A stretch of DNA of 64,000 bases, taken from contig OX485806.1 in the NCBI GenBank assembly GCA_950295325.1, forward strand, positions 44,697,169 through 44,761,168, written 5' to 3'. This DNA comes from Polytrichum commune. Taxonomy: Eukaryota; Streptophyta; Polytrichopsida; Polytrichales; Polytrichaceae. Position numbers and translations under genes: made by a program. The notes under the pieces are model-generated. The model made no database searches. It saw only the letters and a list, made by a program, of their open reading frames with translations, and was not told the DNA's origin. This document shows, in pieces, positions 14,463 to 27,497 of this stretch. Numbering within the stretch: position 1 is the first letter of the stretch; each line of letters begins with the position of its first letter.

Positions 14463-17400
14463 AGTTTTGAATGGGTGGATCTCTCAAGTCAGCACCTTTC
14501 CACTCCAAAACTAAGCTTAATAACTATATAACCATCAAAACGCCACAACTAAGCCTTTTGGAACTCAAAACACTTCAAAGTTAGTTTTGAATGGGTGGAT
14601 CTCTCAAGTCAGCACCTTTCCACTCCAAAACTAAGCTTAATAACTATATAACCATCAAAAAGCCACAACTAAGCCTTTTGGAACTCAAAACACCTCAAAG
14701 TAAGCATAGAATGGATGGATCTCTCAAGTCAGCACCTTTCCACTCCAAAACTAAGCTTAATAACTATATAACCATCAAAAAGCCACACCTAAGCCTTTTG
14801 GAACTCAAAACACCTCAAAGTAAGCATAGAATGGATGGATCTATGAAGTCAGCACCTTTCCACTCCAAAACTAAGCTTCATAACTAAATAACCATCAAAA
14901 AGCCACACCTAAGCCTTTTGGAACTCAAAACACCTCAAAGTTAGTTTAAAATGGGTGGATCTCTCAAGTCAGCACCTTTCCACTCCAAAACTAAGCTTAA
15001 TAACTATATAACCATCAAAAAGCCACAACTAAGCCTTTTGGAACTCAAAACACCTCAAAGTAAGCATAGAATGGATGGATCTCTCAAGTCAGCACCTTTC
15101 CACTCCAAAACTAAGCTTAATAACTATATAACCATCAAAAAGCCACACCTAAGCCTTTTGGAACTCAAAACACCTCAAAGTAAGCATAGAATGGATGGAT
15201 CTATGAAGTCAGCACCTTTCCACTCCAAAACTAAGCTTCATAACTAAATAACCATCAAAAAGCCACACCTAAGCCTTTTGGAACTCAAAACACCTCAAAG
15301 TAAGCATAGAATGGATGGATCTCTCAAGTCAGCACCTTTCCACACCAAAACTAAGCTTCATAACTACATAACCATCAAAAAACCACACCTAAGCCTTTTG
15401 GAACTCAAAACACCTCAAAGTAAGCATAGAATGGATGGATCTCTCAAGTCAGCACCTTTGCACTCCAAAACTAAGCCAAATAACTACATAACCATCAAAA
15501 AGCCACACCTAAGCCTTTTGGAACTCAAAACACCTCAAAGTAAGCATAGAATGGATGGATCTCTCAAGTCAGCACCTTTCCACTCCAAAACTAAGCTTAA
15601 TAACTATATAACCATCAAAAAACCACAACTAAGCCTTTTGGAACTCAAAACACCTCAAAGTTAGTTTTGAATGGGTGGATCTCTCAAGTCAGCACCTTTC
15701 CACTCCAAAACTAAGCTTAATAACTATATAACCATGAAAACGCCACAACTAAGCCTTTTGGAACTCAAAACACCTCAAAGTTAGTTTTGAATGGATGGAT
15801 CTCTCAAGTCAGCACCTTTCCACTCCAAAACTAAGCTTAATAACTATATAACCATCAAAACGCCACAACTAAGCCTTTTGGAACTCAAAACACCTCAAAG
15901 TTAGTTTTGAATGGATGGATCTCTCAAGTCAGCACCTTTCCACTCCAAAACTAAGCTTAATAACTATATAACCATCAAAAAACCACAACTAAGCCTTTTG
16001 GAACTCAAAACACCTCAAAGTAAGTATAGAATGGATGGATCTCTCAAGTCAGCACCTTTCCACACCAAAACTAAGCCAAATAACTAATTAACCATAAAAA
16101 AAAAACCAAAACTAAGCCTTTTGGAACTCAAAACACTTCAAAGTTAGTTTTGAATGGGTGGATCTCTCAAGTCAGCACCTTTCCACTCCAAAACTAAGCT
16201 TAATAACTATATAACCATCAAAACGCCACAACTAAGCCTTTTGGAACTCAAAACACTTCAAAGTTAGTTTTGAATGGGTGGATCTCTCAAGTCAGCACCT
16301 TTCCACTCCAAAACTAAGCTTAATAACTATATAACCATCAAAAAGCCACAACTAAGCCTTTTGGAACTCAAAACACCTCAAAGTAAGCATAGAATGGATG
16401 GATCTATGAAGTCAGCACCTTTCCACTCCAAAACTAAGCTTCATAACTACATAACCATCAAAAAGCCACACCTAAGCCTTTTGGAACTCAAAACACCTCA
16501 AAGTTAGTTTAAAATGGGTGGATCTCTCAAGTCAGCACCTTTCCACTCCAAAACTAAGCTTCATAACTACATAACCATCAAAAAGCCACACCTAAGCCTT
16601 TTGGAACTCAAAACACCTCAAAGTTAGTTTAAAATGGGTGGATCTCTCAAGTCAGCACCTTTCCACACCAAAACTAAGCTTAATAACTACATAATCATCA
16701 AAAAACCACACCTAAGCCTTTTGGAACTCAAAACACCTCAAAGTAAGCATAGAATGGATGGATCTCTCAAGTCAGCACCTTTCCACTCCAAAACTAAGCT
16801 TAATAACTATATAACCATCAAAAAGCCACACCTAAGCCTTTTGGAACTCAAAACACCTCAAAGTAAGCATAGAATGGATGGATCTATGAAGTCAGCACCT
16901 TTCCACTCCAAAACTAAGCTTCATAACTAAATAACCATCAAAAAGCCACACCTAAGCCTTTTGGAACTCAAAACACCTCAAAGTAAGCATAGAATGGATG
17001 GATCTCTCAAGTCAGCACCTTTCCACACCAAAACTAAGCTTCATAACTACATAACCATCAAAAAACCACACCTAAGCCTTTTGGAACTCAAAACACCTCA
17101 AAGTAAGCATAGAATGGATGGATCTCTCAAGTCAGCACCTTTGCACTCCAAAACTAAGCCAAATAACTACATAACCATCAAAAAGCCACACCTAAGCCTT
17201 TTGGAACTCAAAACACCTCAAAGTAAGCATAGAATGGATGGATCTCTCAAGTCAGCACCTTTCCACTCCAAAACTAAGCTTAATAACTATATAACCATCA
17301 AAACGCCACAACTAAGCCTTTTGGAACTCAAAACACCTCAAAGTTAGTTTTGAATGGATGGATCTCTCAAGTCAGCACCTTTCCACTCCAAAACTAAGCT

Positions 17401-18059
17401 TAATAACTATATAACCATCAAAAAACCACAACTAAGCCTTTTGGAACTCAAAACACCTCAAAGTAAGTATAGAATGGATGGATCTCTCAAGTCAGCACCT
17501 TTCCACACCAAAACTAAGCCAAATAACTAATTAACCATAAAAAAAAAACCAAAAACTAAGCCTTTTGGAACTCAAAACACCTCAAAGTTAGTTTTGAATG
17601 GGTGGATCTCTCAAGTCAGCACCTTTCCACTCCAAAACTAAGCTTAATAACTATATAACCATGAAAACGCCACAACTAAGCCTTTTGGAACTCAAAACAC
17701 CTCAAAGTTAGTTTTGAATGGATGGATCTCTCAAGTCAGCACCTTTCCACTCCAAAACTAAGCTTAATAACTATATAACCATCAAAACGCCACAACTAAG
17801 CCTTTTGGAACTCAAAACACCTCAAAGTTAGTTTTGAATGGATGGATCTCTCAAGTCAGCACCTTTCCACTCCAAAACTAAGCTTAATAACTATATAACC
17901 ATCAAAAAACCACAACTAAGCCTTTTGGAACTCAAAACACCTCAAAGTAAGTATAGAATGGATGGATCTCTCAAGTCAGCACCTTTCCACACCAAAACTA
18001 AGCCAAATAACTAATTAACCATAAAAAAAAAACCAAAACTAAGCCTTTTGGAACTCAAA

Positions 18060-21000
18060 ACACTTCAAAGTTAGTTTTGAATGGGTGGATCTCTCAAGTC
18101 AGCACCTTTCCACTCCAAAACTAAGCTTAATAACTATATAACCATCAAAACGCCACAACTAAGCCTTTTGGAACTCAAAACACTTCAAAGTTAGTTTTGA
18201 ATGGGTGGATCTCTCAAGTCAGCACCTTTCCACTCCAAAACTAAGCTTAATAACTATATAACCATCAAAAAGCCACAACTAAGCCTTTTGGAACTCAAAA
18301 CACCTCAAAGTAAGCATAGAATGGATGGATCTCTCAAGTCAGCACCTTTCCACTCCAAAACTAAGCTTAATAACTATATAACCATCAAAAAGCCACACCT
18401 AAGCCTTTTGGAACTCAAAACACCTCAAAGTAAGCATAGAATGGATGGATCTATGAAGTCAGCACCTTTCCACTCCAAAACTAAGCTTCATAACTAAATA
18501 ACCATCAAAAAGCCACACCTAAGCCTTTTGGAACTCAAAACACCTCAAAGTTAGTTTAAAATGGGTGGATCTCTCAAGTCAGCACCTTTCCACTCCAAAA
18601 CTAAGCTTAATAACTATATAACCATCAAAAAGCCACAACTAAGCCTTTTGGAACTCAAAACACCTCAAAGTAAGCATAGAATGGATGGATCTCTCAAGTC
18701 AGCACCTTTCCACTCCAAAACTAAGCTTAATAACTATATAACCATCAAAAAGCCACACCTAAGCCTTTTGGAACTCAAAACACCTCAAAGTAAGCATAGA
18801 ATGGATGGATCTATGAAGTCAGCACCTTTCCACTCCAAAACTAAGCTTCATAACTACATAACCATCAAAAAGCCACACCTAAGCCTTTTGGAACTCAAAA
18901 CACCTCAAAGTTAGTTTAAAATGGGTGGATCTCTCAAGTCAGCACCTTTCCACACCAAAACTAAGCTTAATAACTACATAATCATCAAAAAACCACACCT
19001 AAGCCTTTTGGAACTCAAAACACCTCAAAGTAAGCATAGAATGGATGGATCTCTCAAGTCAGCACCTTTCCACTCCAAAACTAAGCCAAATAACTACATA
19101 ACCATCAAAAAACCACACCTAAGCCTTTTGGAACTCAAAACACCTCAAAGTAAGCATAGAATGGATGGATCTCTCAAGTCAGCACCTTTCCACTCCAAAA
19201 CTAAGCCAAATAACTACATAACCATCAAAAAACCACACCTAAGCCTTTTGGAACTCAAAACACCTCAAAGTTAGTATAGAATGGATGGATCTCTCAAGTC
19301 AGCACCTTTCCACACCAAAACTAAGCCAAATAACTACATAACCATTAAAAAAAAACCAAAATTAAGCCTTTTGGAACTCAAAACACATCAAAGTAAGCAT
19401 AGAATGGATGGATCTCTCAAGTCAGCACCTTTCCACTCCAAAACTAAGCTTAATAACTACATAACCATCAAAAAACAACACCTAAGCCTTTTGGAACTCA
19501 AAACACCTCAAAGTAAGCATAGAATGGATGGATCTATGAAGTCAGCACCTTTCCACTCCAAAACTAAGCTTCATAACTAAATAACCATCAAAAAGCCACA
19601 CCTAAGCCTTTTGGAACTCAAAACACCTCAAAGTAAGCATAGAATGGATGGATCTCTCAAGTCAGCACCTTTCCACACCAAAACTAAGCTTCATAACTAC
19701 ATAACCATCAAAAAACCACACCTAAGCCTTTTGGAACTCAAAACACCTCAAAGTAAGCATAGAATGGATGGATCTCTCAAGTCAGCACCTTTGCACTCCA
19801 AAACTAAGCCAAATAACTACATAACCATCAAAAAGCCACACCTAAGCCTTTTGGAACTCAAAACACCTCAAAGTAAGCATAGAATGGATGGATCTCTCAA
19901 GTCAGCACCTTTCCACTCCAAAACTAAGCTTAATAACTATATAACCATCAAAAAACCACAACTAAGCCTTTTGGAACTCAAAACACCTCAAAGTAAGTAT
20001 AGAATGGATGGATCTCTCAAGTCAGCACCTTTCCACACCAAAACTAAGCCAAATAACTAATTAACCATAAAAAAAAAACCAAAAACTAAGCCTTTTGGAA
20101 CTCAAAACACCTCAAAGTTAGTTTTGAATGGGTGGATCTCTCAAGTCAGCACCTTTCCACTCCAAAACTAAGCTTAATAACTATATAACCATGAAAACGC
20201 CACAACTAAGCCTTTTGGAACTCAAAACACCTCAAAGTTAGTTTTGAATGGATGGATCTCTCAAGTCAGCACCTTTCCACTCCAAAACTAAGCTTAATAA
20301 CTATATAACCATCAAAACGCCACAACTAAGCCTTTTGGAACTCAAAACACCTCAAAGTTAGTTTTGAATGGATGGATCTCTCAAGTCAGCACCTTTCCAC
20401 TCCAAAACTAAGCTTAATAACTATATAACCATCAAAAAACCACAACTAAGCCTTTTGGAACTCAAAACACCTCAAAGTAAGTATAGAATGGATGGATCTC
20501 TCAAGTCAGCACCTTTCCACACCAAAACTAAGCCAAATAACTAATTAACCATAAAAAAAAAACCAAAACTAAGCCTTTTGGAACTCAAAACACTTCAAAG
20601 TTAGTTTTGAATGGGTGGATCTCTCAAGTCAGCACCTTTCCACTCCAAAACTAAGCTTAATAACTATATAACCATCAAAACGCCACAACTAAGCCTTTTG
20701 GAACTCAAAACACCTCAAAGTAAGCATAGAATGGATGGATCTCTCAAGTCAGCACCTTTCCACTCCAAAACTAAGCTTAATAACTACATAACCATCAAAA
20801 AGCCACACCTAAGCCTTTTGGAACTCAAAACACCTCAAAGTTAGTTTTGAATGGATGGATCTCTCAAGTCAGCACCTTTCCACTCCAAAACTAAGCTTAA
20901 TAACTATATAACCATCAAAAAACCACAACTAAGCCTTTTGGAACTCAAAACACCTCAAAGTAAGTATAGAATGGATGGATCTCTCAAGTCAGCACCTTTC

Positions 21001-22453
21001 CACACCAAAACTAAGCCAAATAACTAATTAACCATAAAAAAAAAACCAAAACTAAGCCTTTTGGAACTCAAAACACTTCAAAGTTAGTTTTGAATGGGTG
21101 GATCTCTCAAGTCAGCACCTTTCCACTCCAAAACTAAGCTTAATAACTATATAACCATCAAAACGCCACAACTAAGCCTTTTGGAACTCAAAACACTTCA
21201 AAGTTAGTTTTGAATGGGTGGATCTCTCAAGTCAGCACCTTTCCACTCCAAAACTAAGCTTAATAACTATATAACCATCAAAAAGCCACAACTAAGCCTT
21301 TTGGAACTCAAAACACCTCAAAGTAAGCATAGAATGGATGGATCTCTCAAGTCAGCACCTTTCCACTCCAAAACTAAGCTTAATAACTATATAACCATCA
21401 AAAAGCCACACCTAAGCCTTTTGGAACTCAAAACACCTCAAAGTAAGCATAGAATGGATGGATCTATGAAGTCAGCACCTTTCCACTCCAAAACTAAGCT
21501 TCATAACTAAATAACCATCAAAAAGCCACACCTAAGCCTTTTGGAACTCAAAACACCTCAAAGTTAGTTTAAAATGGGTGGATCTCTCAAGTCAGCACCT
21601 TTCCACTCCAAAACTAAGCTTAATAACTATATAACCATCAAAAAGCCACAACTAAGCCTTTTGGAACTCAAAACACCTCAAAGTAAGCATAGAATGGATG
21701 GATCTCTCAAGTCAGCACCTTTCCACTCCAAAACTAAGCTTAATAACTATATAACCATCAAAAAGCCACACCTAAGCCTTTTGGAACTCAAAACACCTCA
21801 AAGTAAGCATAGAATGGATGGATCTATGAAGTCAGCACCTTTCCACTCCAAAACTAAGCTTCATAACTACATAACCATCAAAAAGCCACACCTAAGCCTT
21901 TTGGAACTCAAAACACCTCAAAGTTAGTTTAAAATGGGTGGATCTCTCAAGTCAGCACCTTTCCACACCAAAACTAAGCTTAATAACTACATAATCATCA
22001 AAAAACCACACCTAAGCCTTTTGGAACTCAAAACACCTCAAAGTAAGCATAGAATGGATGGATCTCTCAAGTCAGCACCTTTCCACTCCAAAACTAAGCC
22101 AAATAACTACATAACCATCAAAAAACCACACCTAAGCCTTTTGGAACTCAAAACACCTCAAAGTAAGCATAGAATGGATGGATCTCTCAAGTCAGCACCT
22201 TTCCACTCCAAAACTAAGCCAAATAACTACATAACCATCAAAAAACCACACCTAAGCCTTTTGGAACTCAAAACACCTCAAAGTTAGTATAGAATGGATG
22301 GATCTCTCAAGTCAGCACCTTTCCACACCAAAACTAAGCCAAATAACTACATAACCATTAAAAAAAAACCAAAATTAAGCCTTTTGGAACTCAAAACACA
22401 TCAAAGTAAGCATAGAATGGATGGATCTCTCAAGTCAGCACCTTTCCACTCCA
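18060..22453 (+). repeat. Long-range satellite duplication, shift 3013 bp
   Basis: The unit series from about 18060 to 19440 recurs at about 21073 to 22453 with a constant offset of 3013 bp, seen at the unit starts 18201/21214, 18561/21574, 18921/21934 and 19281/22294. It includes a 360-bp three-unit sub-repeat (18201 and 18561), also found at 14591 and 14951. Past about 19400 and 22400 the unit order differs. Confidence 0.8.
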
Positions 22454-25400
22454 AAACTAAGCCAAATAACTACATAACCATCAAAAAACCACACCTAAGC
22501 CTTTTGGAACTCAAAACACCTCAAAGTAAGCATAGAATGGATGGATCTCTCAAGTCAGCACCTTTCCACTCCAAAACTAAGCTTAATAACTACATAACCA
22601 TCAAAAAACAACACCTAAGCCTTTTGGAACTCAAAACACCTCAAAGTAAGCATAGAATGGATGGATCTCTCAAGTCAGCACCTTTCCACTCCAAAACTAA
22701 GCTTAATAACTATATAACCATCAAAAAGCCACACCTAAGCCTTTTGGAACTCAAAACACCTCAAAGTAAGCATAGAATGGATGGATCTCTCAAGTCAGCA
22801 CCTTTCCACACCAAAACTAAGCCAAATAACTACATAACCATCAAAAAACCACACCTAAGCCTTTTGGAATTCAAAACACCTCAAAGTAAGCATAGAATGG
22901 ATGGATCTCTCAAGTCAGCACCTTTCCACACCAAAACTAAGCCAAATAACTACATAACCATCAAAAAGCCACACCTAAGCCTTTTGGAACTCAAAACACC
23001 TCAAAGTAAGCATAGAATGGATGGATCTCTCAAGTCAGCACCTTTCCACACCAAAACTAAGCCAAATAACTACATAACCATCAAAAAACCACACCTAAGC
23101 CTTTTGGAACTCAAAACACCTCAAAGTAAGTATAGAATGGATGGATCTCTCAAGTCAGCACCTTTCCAGTCCAAAACTAAGCTTAATAGCTACATAACCA
23201 TCAAAAAGCCACACCTAAGCCTTTTGGAACTCAAAACACCTCAAAGTTAGTTTTGAATGGATGGATCTCTCAAGGCAGCACCTTTCCACACCAAAACTAA
23301 GCTTAATAACTATATAACCATCAGAAAGCCACACCTAAGCCTTTTGGAACTCAAAACACCTCAAAGTAAGCATAGAATGGATGGATCTCTCAAGTCAGCA
23401 CCTTTCCACACCAAAACTAAGCCAAATGACTACATAACCATAAAAAAAAACCAAAACTAAGCCTTTTGGAAGTCAAAACACCTCAAAGTAAGCATAGAAT
23501 GGATGGATCTATGAAGTCAGCACCTTTCCACTCCAAAACTAAGCCAAATGACTACATAACCATAAAAAAAAAACCAAAACTAAGCCTTTTGGAACTCAAA
23601 ACACCTCAAAGTAAGCATAGAATGGATGGATCTCTCAAGTCAGCACCTTTCCACACCAAAACTAAGCCAAATAACTACATAACCATCAAAAAACCACACC
23701 TAAGCCTTTTGGAACTCAAAACACCTCAAAGTAAGCATAGAATGGATGGATCTCTCAAGTCAGCACCTTTCCACTCCAAAACTAAGCTTAATAACTACAT
23801 AACCATCAAAAAGCCACACCTAAGCCTTTTGGAACTCAAAACACCTCAAAGTAAGCATAGAATGGATGGATCTCTCAAGTCAGCACCTTTCCACTCCAAA
23901 AATAAGCCAAATAACTACATAACCATCAAAAAACCACACCTAAGCCTTTTGGAACTCAAAACACCTCAAAGTAAGCATAGAATGGATGGATCTATGAAGT
24001 CAGCACCTTTCCACTCCAAAACTAAGCTTAATAACTATATAACCATCAAAACGCCACAACTAAGCCTTTTGGAACTCAAAACACCTCAAAGTTAGTTTTG
24101 AATGGATGGATCTCTCAAGTCAGCACCTTTCCACTCCAAAACTAAGCTTAATAACTATATAACCATCAAAACGCCACAACTAAGCCTTTTGGAATTCAAA
24201 ACACCTCAAAGTTAGTTTTGAATGGATGGATCTCTCAAGTCAGCACCTTTCCACTCCAAAACTAAGCTTAATAACTATATAACCATCAAAAAACCACACC
24301 TAAGCCTTTTGGAACTCAAAACACCTCAAAGTAAGCATAGAATGGATGGATATCTCAAGTCAGCACCTTTCCACTCCAAAACTAAGCTTCATAACTACAT
24401 AACCATCAAAAAACCACACCTAAGCCTTTTGGAACTCAAAACACCTCAAAGTAAGCATAGAATGGATGGATCTCTCAAGTCAGCACCTTTGCACTCCAAA
24501 ACTAAGCTTAATAACTACATAACCATCAAAAAGCCACACCTAAGCCTTTTGGAACTCAAAACACCTCAAAGTAAGCATAGAATGGATGGATCTCTCAAGT
24601 CAGCACCTTTCCACACCAAAACTAAGCTTAATGACTATATAACCATCAGAAAACCACACCTAAGCCTTTTGGAACTCAAAACACCTCAAAGTAAGCATAG
24701 AATGGATGGATCTATGAAGTCAGCACCTTTCCACACCAAAACTAAGCTTAATGACTATATAACCATCAGAAAACCACACCTAAGCCTTTTGGAACTCAAA
24801 ACACCTCAAAGTAAGCATAGAATGGATGGATCTCTCAAGTCAGCACCTTTCCACTCCAAAACTAAGCTTAATAACTATATAACCATCAAAACGCCACAAC
24901 TAAGCCTTTTGGAACTCAAAACACCTCAAAGTAAGCATAGAATGGATGGATCTCTCAAGTCAGCACCTTTCCACTCCAAAACTAAGCTTAATAACTACAT
25001 AACCATCAAAAAGCCACACCTAAGCCTTTTGGAACTCAAAACACCTCAAAGTAAGCATAGAATGGATGGATCTCTCAAGTCAGCACCTTTCCACTCCAAA
25101 ACTAAGCTTAATAACTATATAACCATCAGAAAACCACACCTAAGCCTTTTGGAACTCAAAATACCTCAAAGTAAGCATAGAATGGATGGATCTTTCAAGT
25201 CAGCACCTTTCCACTCCAAAACTAAGCTTCATAACTACATAACCATCAAAAAACCACACCTAAACCTTTTGGAACTCAAAACACCTCAAAGTTAGCATAG
25301 AATGGATGGATCTCTCAAGTCAGCACCTTTCCACTCCAAAACTAAGCCAAATAACTACATAACCATCAAAAAACCACACCTAAGCCTTTTGGAACTCAAA

Positions 25401-26120
25401 ACACCTCAAAGTTAGTTTTGAATGGATGGATCTCTCAAGTCAGCACCTTTCCACTCCAAAACTAAGCCAAATAACTACATAACCATAAAAAAGCCAAAAC
25501 TAAGCCTTTTGGAACTCAAAACACCTCAAAGTTAGTTTTGAATGGATGGATCTCTCAAGTCAGCACCTTCCCACTCCAAAACTAAGCTTAATAACTATAT
25601 AACCATCAAAACGCCACAACTAAGCTTTTTGGAACTCAAAACACCTCAAAGTTAGCATAGAATGGATGGATCTCTCAAGTCAGCACCTTTCCACTCCAAA
25701 ACTAAGCTTAATAACTATATAACCATCAAAAAACCACACCTAAGCCTTTTGGAACTCAAAACACCTCAAAGTAAGCATAGAATGGATGGATCTCTCAAGT
25801 CAGCACCTTTCCACTCCAAAACTAAGCTTAATAACTACATAACCATCAAAAAGCCACACCTAAGCCTTTTGGAACTCAAAACACCTCAAAGTTAGTTTTG
25901 AATGGGTGGATCTCTCAAGTCAGCACCTTTCCACTCCAAAACTAAGCTTAATAACTATATAACCATCAAAAAACCACAACTAAGCCTTTTGGAACTCAAA
26001 ACACCTCAAAGTAAGCATAGAATGGATGGATCTCTCAAGTCAGCACCTTTGCAGACCAAAACTAAGCCAAATAACTACATAATCATAAAAAAGCCACAAC
26101 TAAGCCTTTTGGAACTCTAA

Positions 26121-26356
26121 TCACCTCAAACCCTCAAAATGCGAATCGATCTCACGTAAACACTCAAGATACAATGAACCTCAACCTAAGGTATCCTCCA
26201 CGCTGGTCCAAGTGTCCAAGAATGCTCCAAGGCGCTCCAAAAGTGCTCCAAAACTCCAAAACTCCACCAAAAGCTTGAAACACCTCCAAATGGCCTCCGA
26301 TCAGATCCGGCTCTCTCTTACCTCCTCCTAAGTTGATCTCTAAACTCTAAAGCAAA
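26121..26356 (-). other. Leader-like spacer between primer-binding site and satellite
   Basis: This single-copy stretch joins the last, degenerate satellite unit (its stop is in 'ggaactctaa') to the LTR/PBS module on the minus strand. It is rich in ctccaaa and ctccaag words, and a piece near 26278 (gaaacacctccaaa) resembles part of the satellite monomer. No coding potential is seen. By position it corresponds to the 5' leader of a minus-strand retrotransposon, with the satellite following in the direction of transcription. Confidence 0.5.
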
Positions 26357-26370
26357 GTGGGCCCATAACC
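26357..26370 (-). promoter_or_regulatory. Primer-binding site matching initiator tRNA-Met anticodon arm
   Basis: The plus strand reads gtgggcccataacc, which matches the anticodon stem-loop of plant initiator tRNA-Met, so the minus strand can pair with that tRNA. Priming from an internal fragment of initiator tRNA-Met is known for copia-type retrotransposons. It lies 3 bases from the inner end of the LTR at 26374-26559, the expected place for a PBS on the minus strand. The tRNA comparison is from memory. Confidence 0.7.
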
Positions 26371-26373
26371 TAT

Positions 26374-26559
26374 TGGGAAATGAGAGGAGAAAGCAAAGAG
26401 ATCAGCGTAGAATGGTAGAACACAATACACAAGGATTGCATACAATAGAGAGAGTGATAAGCTCCTCCCCTTATGCCTTTATTTATATGTGTAGGTTAGG
26501 ACCAGCCGTGACAACCCATATGGGACAATGTCACCGATGCAACCTAACACTACCTTCCA
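26374..26559 (-). mobile_element. Short LTR of a copia-like/TRIM-like retrotransposon
   Basis: Read on the minus strand, the segment begins TGGAAGGTAG and ends CATTTCCCA, giving TG...CA termini and a length of 186 bp. It has a TATA box (CATATAAATA) near its middle and a PBS just beyond its 3' end. Such short LTRs are typical of TRIM or small copia elements. The partner LTR would lie beyond the satellite, left of the window, so no target-site duplication can be checked. The outer boundary at 26559 is an estimate. Confidence 0.55.
26480..26489 (-). promoter_or_regulatory. TATA box of the short LTR
   Basis: The minus strand reads catataaata, about 80 bp from the LTR start and about 105 bp from its inner end. 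This fits a U3 promoter whose transcript would run into the PBS, the leader and then the satellite. Confidence 0.5.
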
Positions 26560-27095
26560 ATAGATTGATGGGTTTGAGGTGAGGTGGGAGAATATGTTCA
26601 TAATCTGGTTTGAGGTTAGGGGGCTTGATTGAGTTATGTGATGTGAGGTTGGAAAATGTGTTCATATTCTAGTTTGAGGTTAGGGGGCTTGATTGAGTTG
26701 TGTGATGTGAGGTTGCAAAATGTGTTCATATTCTAGTTTCAGGTTTGGAGCTTGATTGAGTGGTCTGAGGTGAGGTGGGAGAATATGTTCATAATCTGGT
26801 TTGAGGTTAGGGGCTTGATTAAGTTGTGTGATGTGAGGTTGGAAAATGTGTTCATATTCTGGTTTCAGGTTTGGAGCTTGATTGAGTGGTCTGAAGTGAG
26901 GTGGGAGAATATGTTCATAATCTGGTTTGGGGTTAGGGGCTTGATTAAGTTGTGTGATGTGAGGTTGGAAAATGTGTTCATATTCTGGTTTCAGGTTAGG
27001 GGGCTTGATTGAGTTGTGTGATGTGAGGTTGCAAAATGTGTTCATATTCTGGTTTCAGGTTGAGTGGTCTGATTTAAGGTTGAAAAATGAGTTTA

Positions 27096-27187
27096 TGGGC
27101 CCTTTATGGGCCACCTTCGAACCTCTCAATTTGTTTTTTTTTTTTAAACTTTAAACTCTGTGAGCTCACTGTAAGGTAATGATTTAA
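27096..27187 (+). repeat. Palindrome block, 5'-truncated copy
   Basis: It starts at the hairpin gggccctttatgggcc and runs through the poly-T stretch to gtgagctcac and the conserved end 'tgtaaggtaatgattt'. The ggccttaaggcc and tgtcggatccgaca palindromes of the full block are absent. Confidence 0.7.
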
Positions 27188-27390
27188 GGTTGGAAAATGA
27201 GTTTATATTCTGGTTTGAGGTTTAGGGGCTAGGTTGAGTGGTCTGATTTGAGGTTGAGAAATGAGTTTATATTCTGGTTTGAGGTTTAGGGGCTAGGTTG
27301 ATAGTCTGATTTTATGTGGGAAAATGTTTTGATTTTCTGGTTTTGGGTTAAGGGGCTAGGTTGGGGGGGGTGTGAGAGGTGGTAGGGGAG

Positions 27391-27497
27391 GGCCTTAAGG
27401 CCATGTCGGATCCGACAGGCCCTTTATGGGCCACCTTCGAACCTCTCAATTTGTTTTTATTTTAAACTTTGAACTCTGTGAGCTCACTGTAAGGTAA
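27391..27497 (+). repeat. Palindrome block, full copy 1
   Basis: In order: ggccttaaggcc (27391-27402), tgtcggatccgaca (27404-27417), the hairpin ggccctttatgggcc (27418-27432), a poly-T stretch, and gtgagctcac (27478-27487). The first, second and fourth are perfect palindromes. A G-run (ggggggggtgtgagagg) precedes the block, as in the other copies. Confidence 0.85.

Larger units (their letters stand above)
1..26120 (+). repeat. 120-bp satellite array (about 217 monomers)
   Basis: A head-to-tail array with a 120-bp period runs from the window edge to about 26120, so its left end is not seen. Monomers are very similar. Variable sites include cactcc/cacacc, cttaat/ccaaat, aac/gac, tat/tac and a poly-A run after 'accat' whose length changes the unit by a few bases. 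Because 120 is divisible by 3, the one open frame of the monomer gives runs of up to 437 codons of a 40-residue repeat starting MDGSLKSAPF. These runs are broken wherever the junction reads agttag instead of agtaag. In a representative monomer I count 14 G and 31 C (about 37% GC, strong strand skew) and no CpG. I read this as satellite DNA, not as protein genes. A centromeric or knob role is possible but not shown. Confidence 0.97.

Noticed and set aside
160-26120. Dozens of long plus-strand ORFs with a 40-residue repeat (MDGSLKSAPF...)
   Set aside because: They follow from a 120-bp monomer with one open frame. Stops recur at the agttag junctions, starts are arbitrary and no gene signals are present, so they are annotated as one satellite.
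1-26120. CRISPR-like regular repeat
   Set aside because: The repeats are adjacent with no unique spacers, and the context is eukaryotic.
26357-26370. Fragment of an initiator tRNA-Met gene
   Set aside because: Only the anticodon-arm sequence is present, with no acceptor or T arm, and its place next to an LTR fits a primer-binding site.
26680-27154. Repetitive ORFs on both strands (for example on the minus strand, HITQLNQAPN repeats)
   Set aside because: They are translations of the ~64-bp minisatellite.
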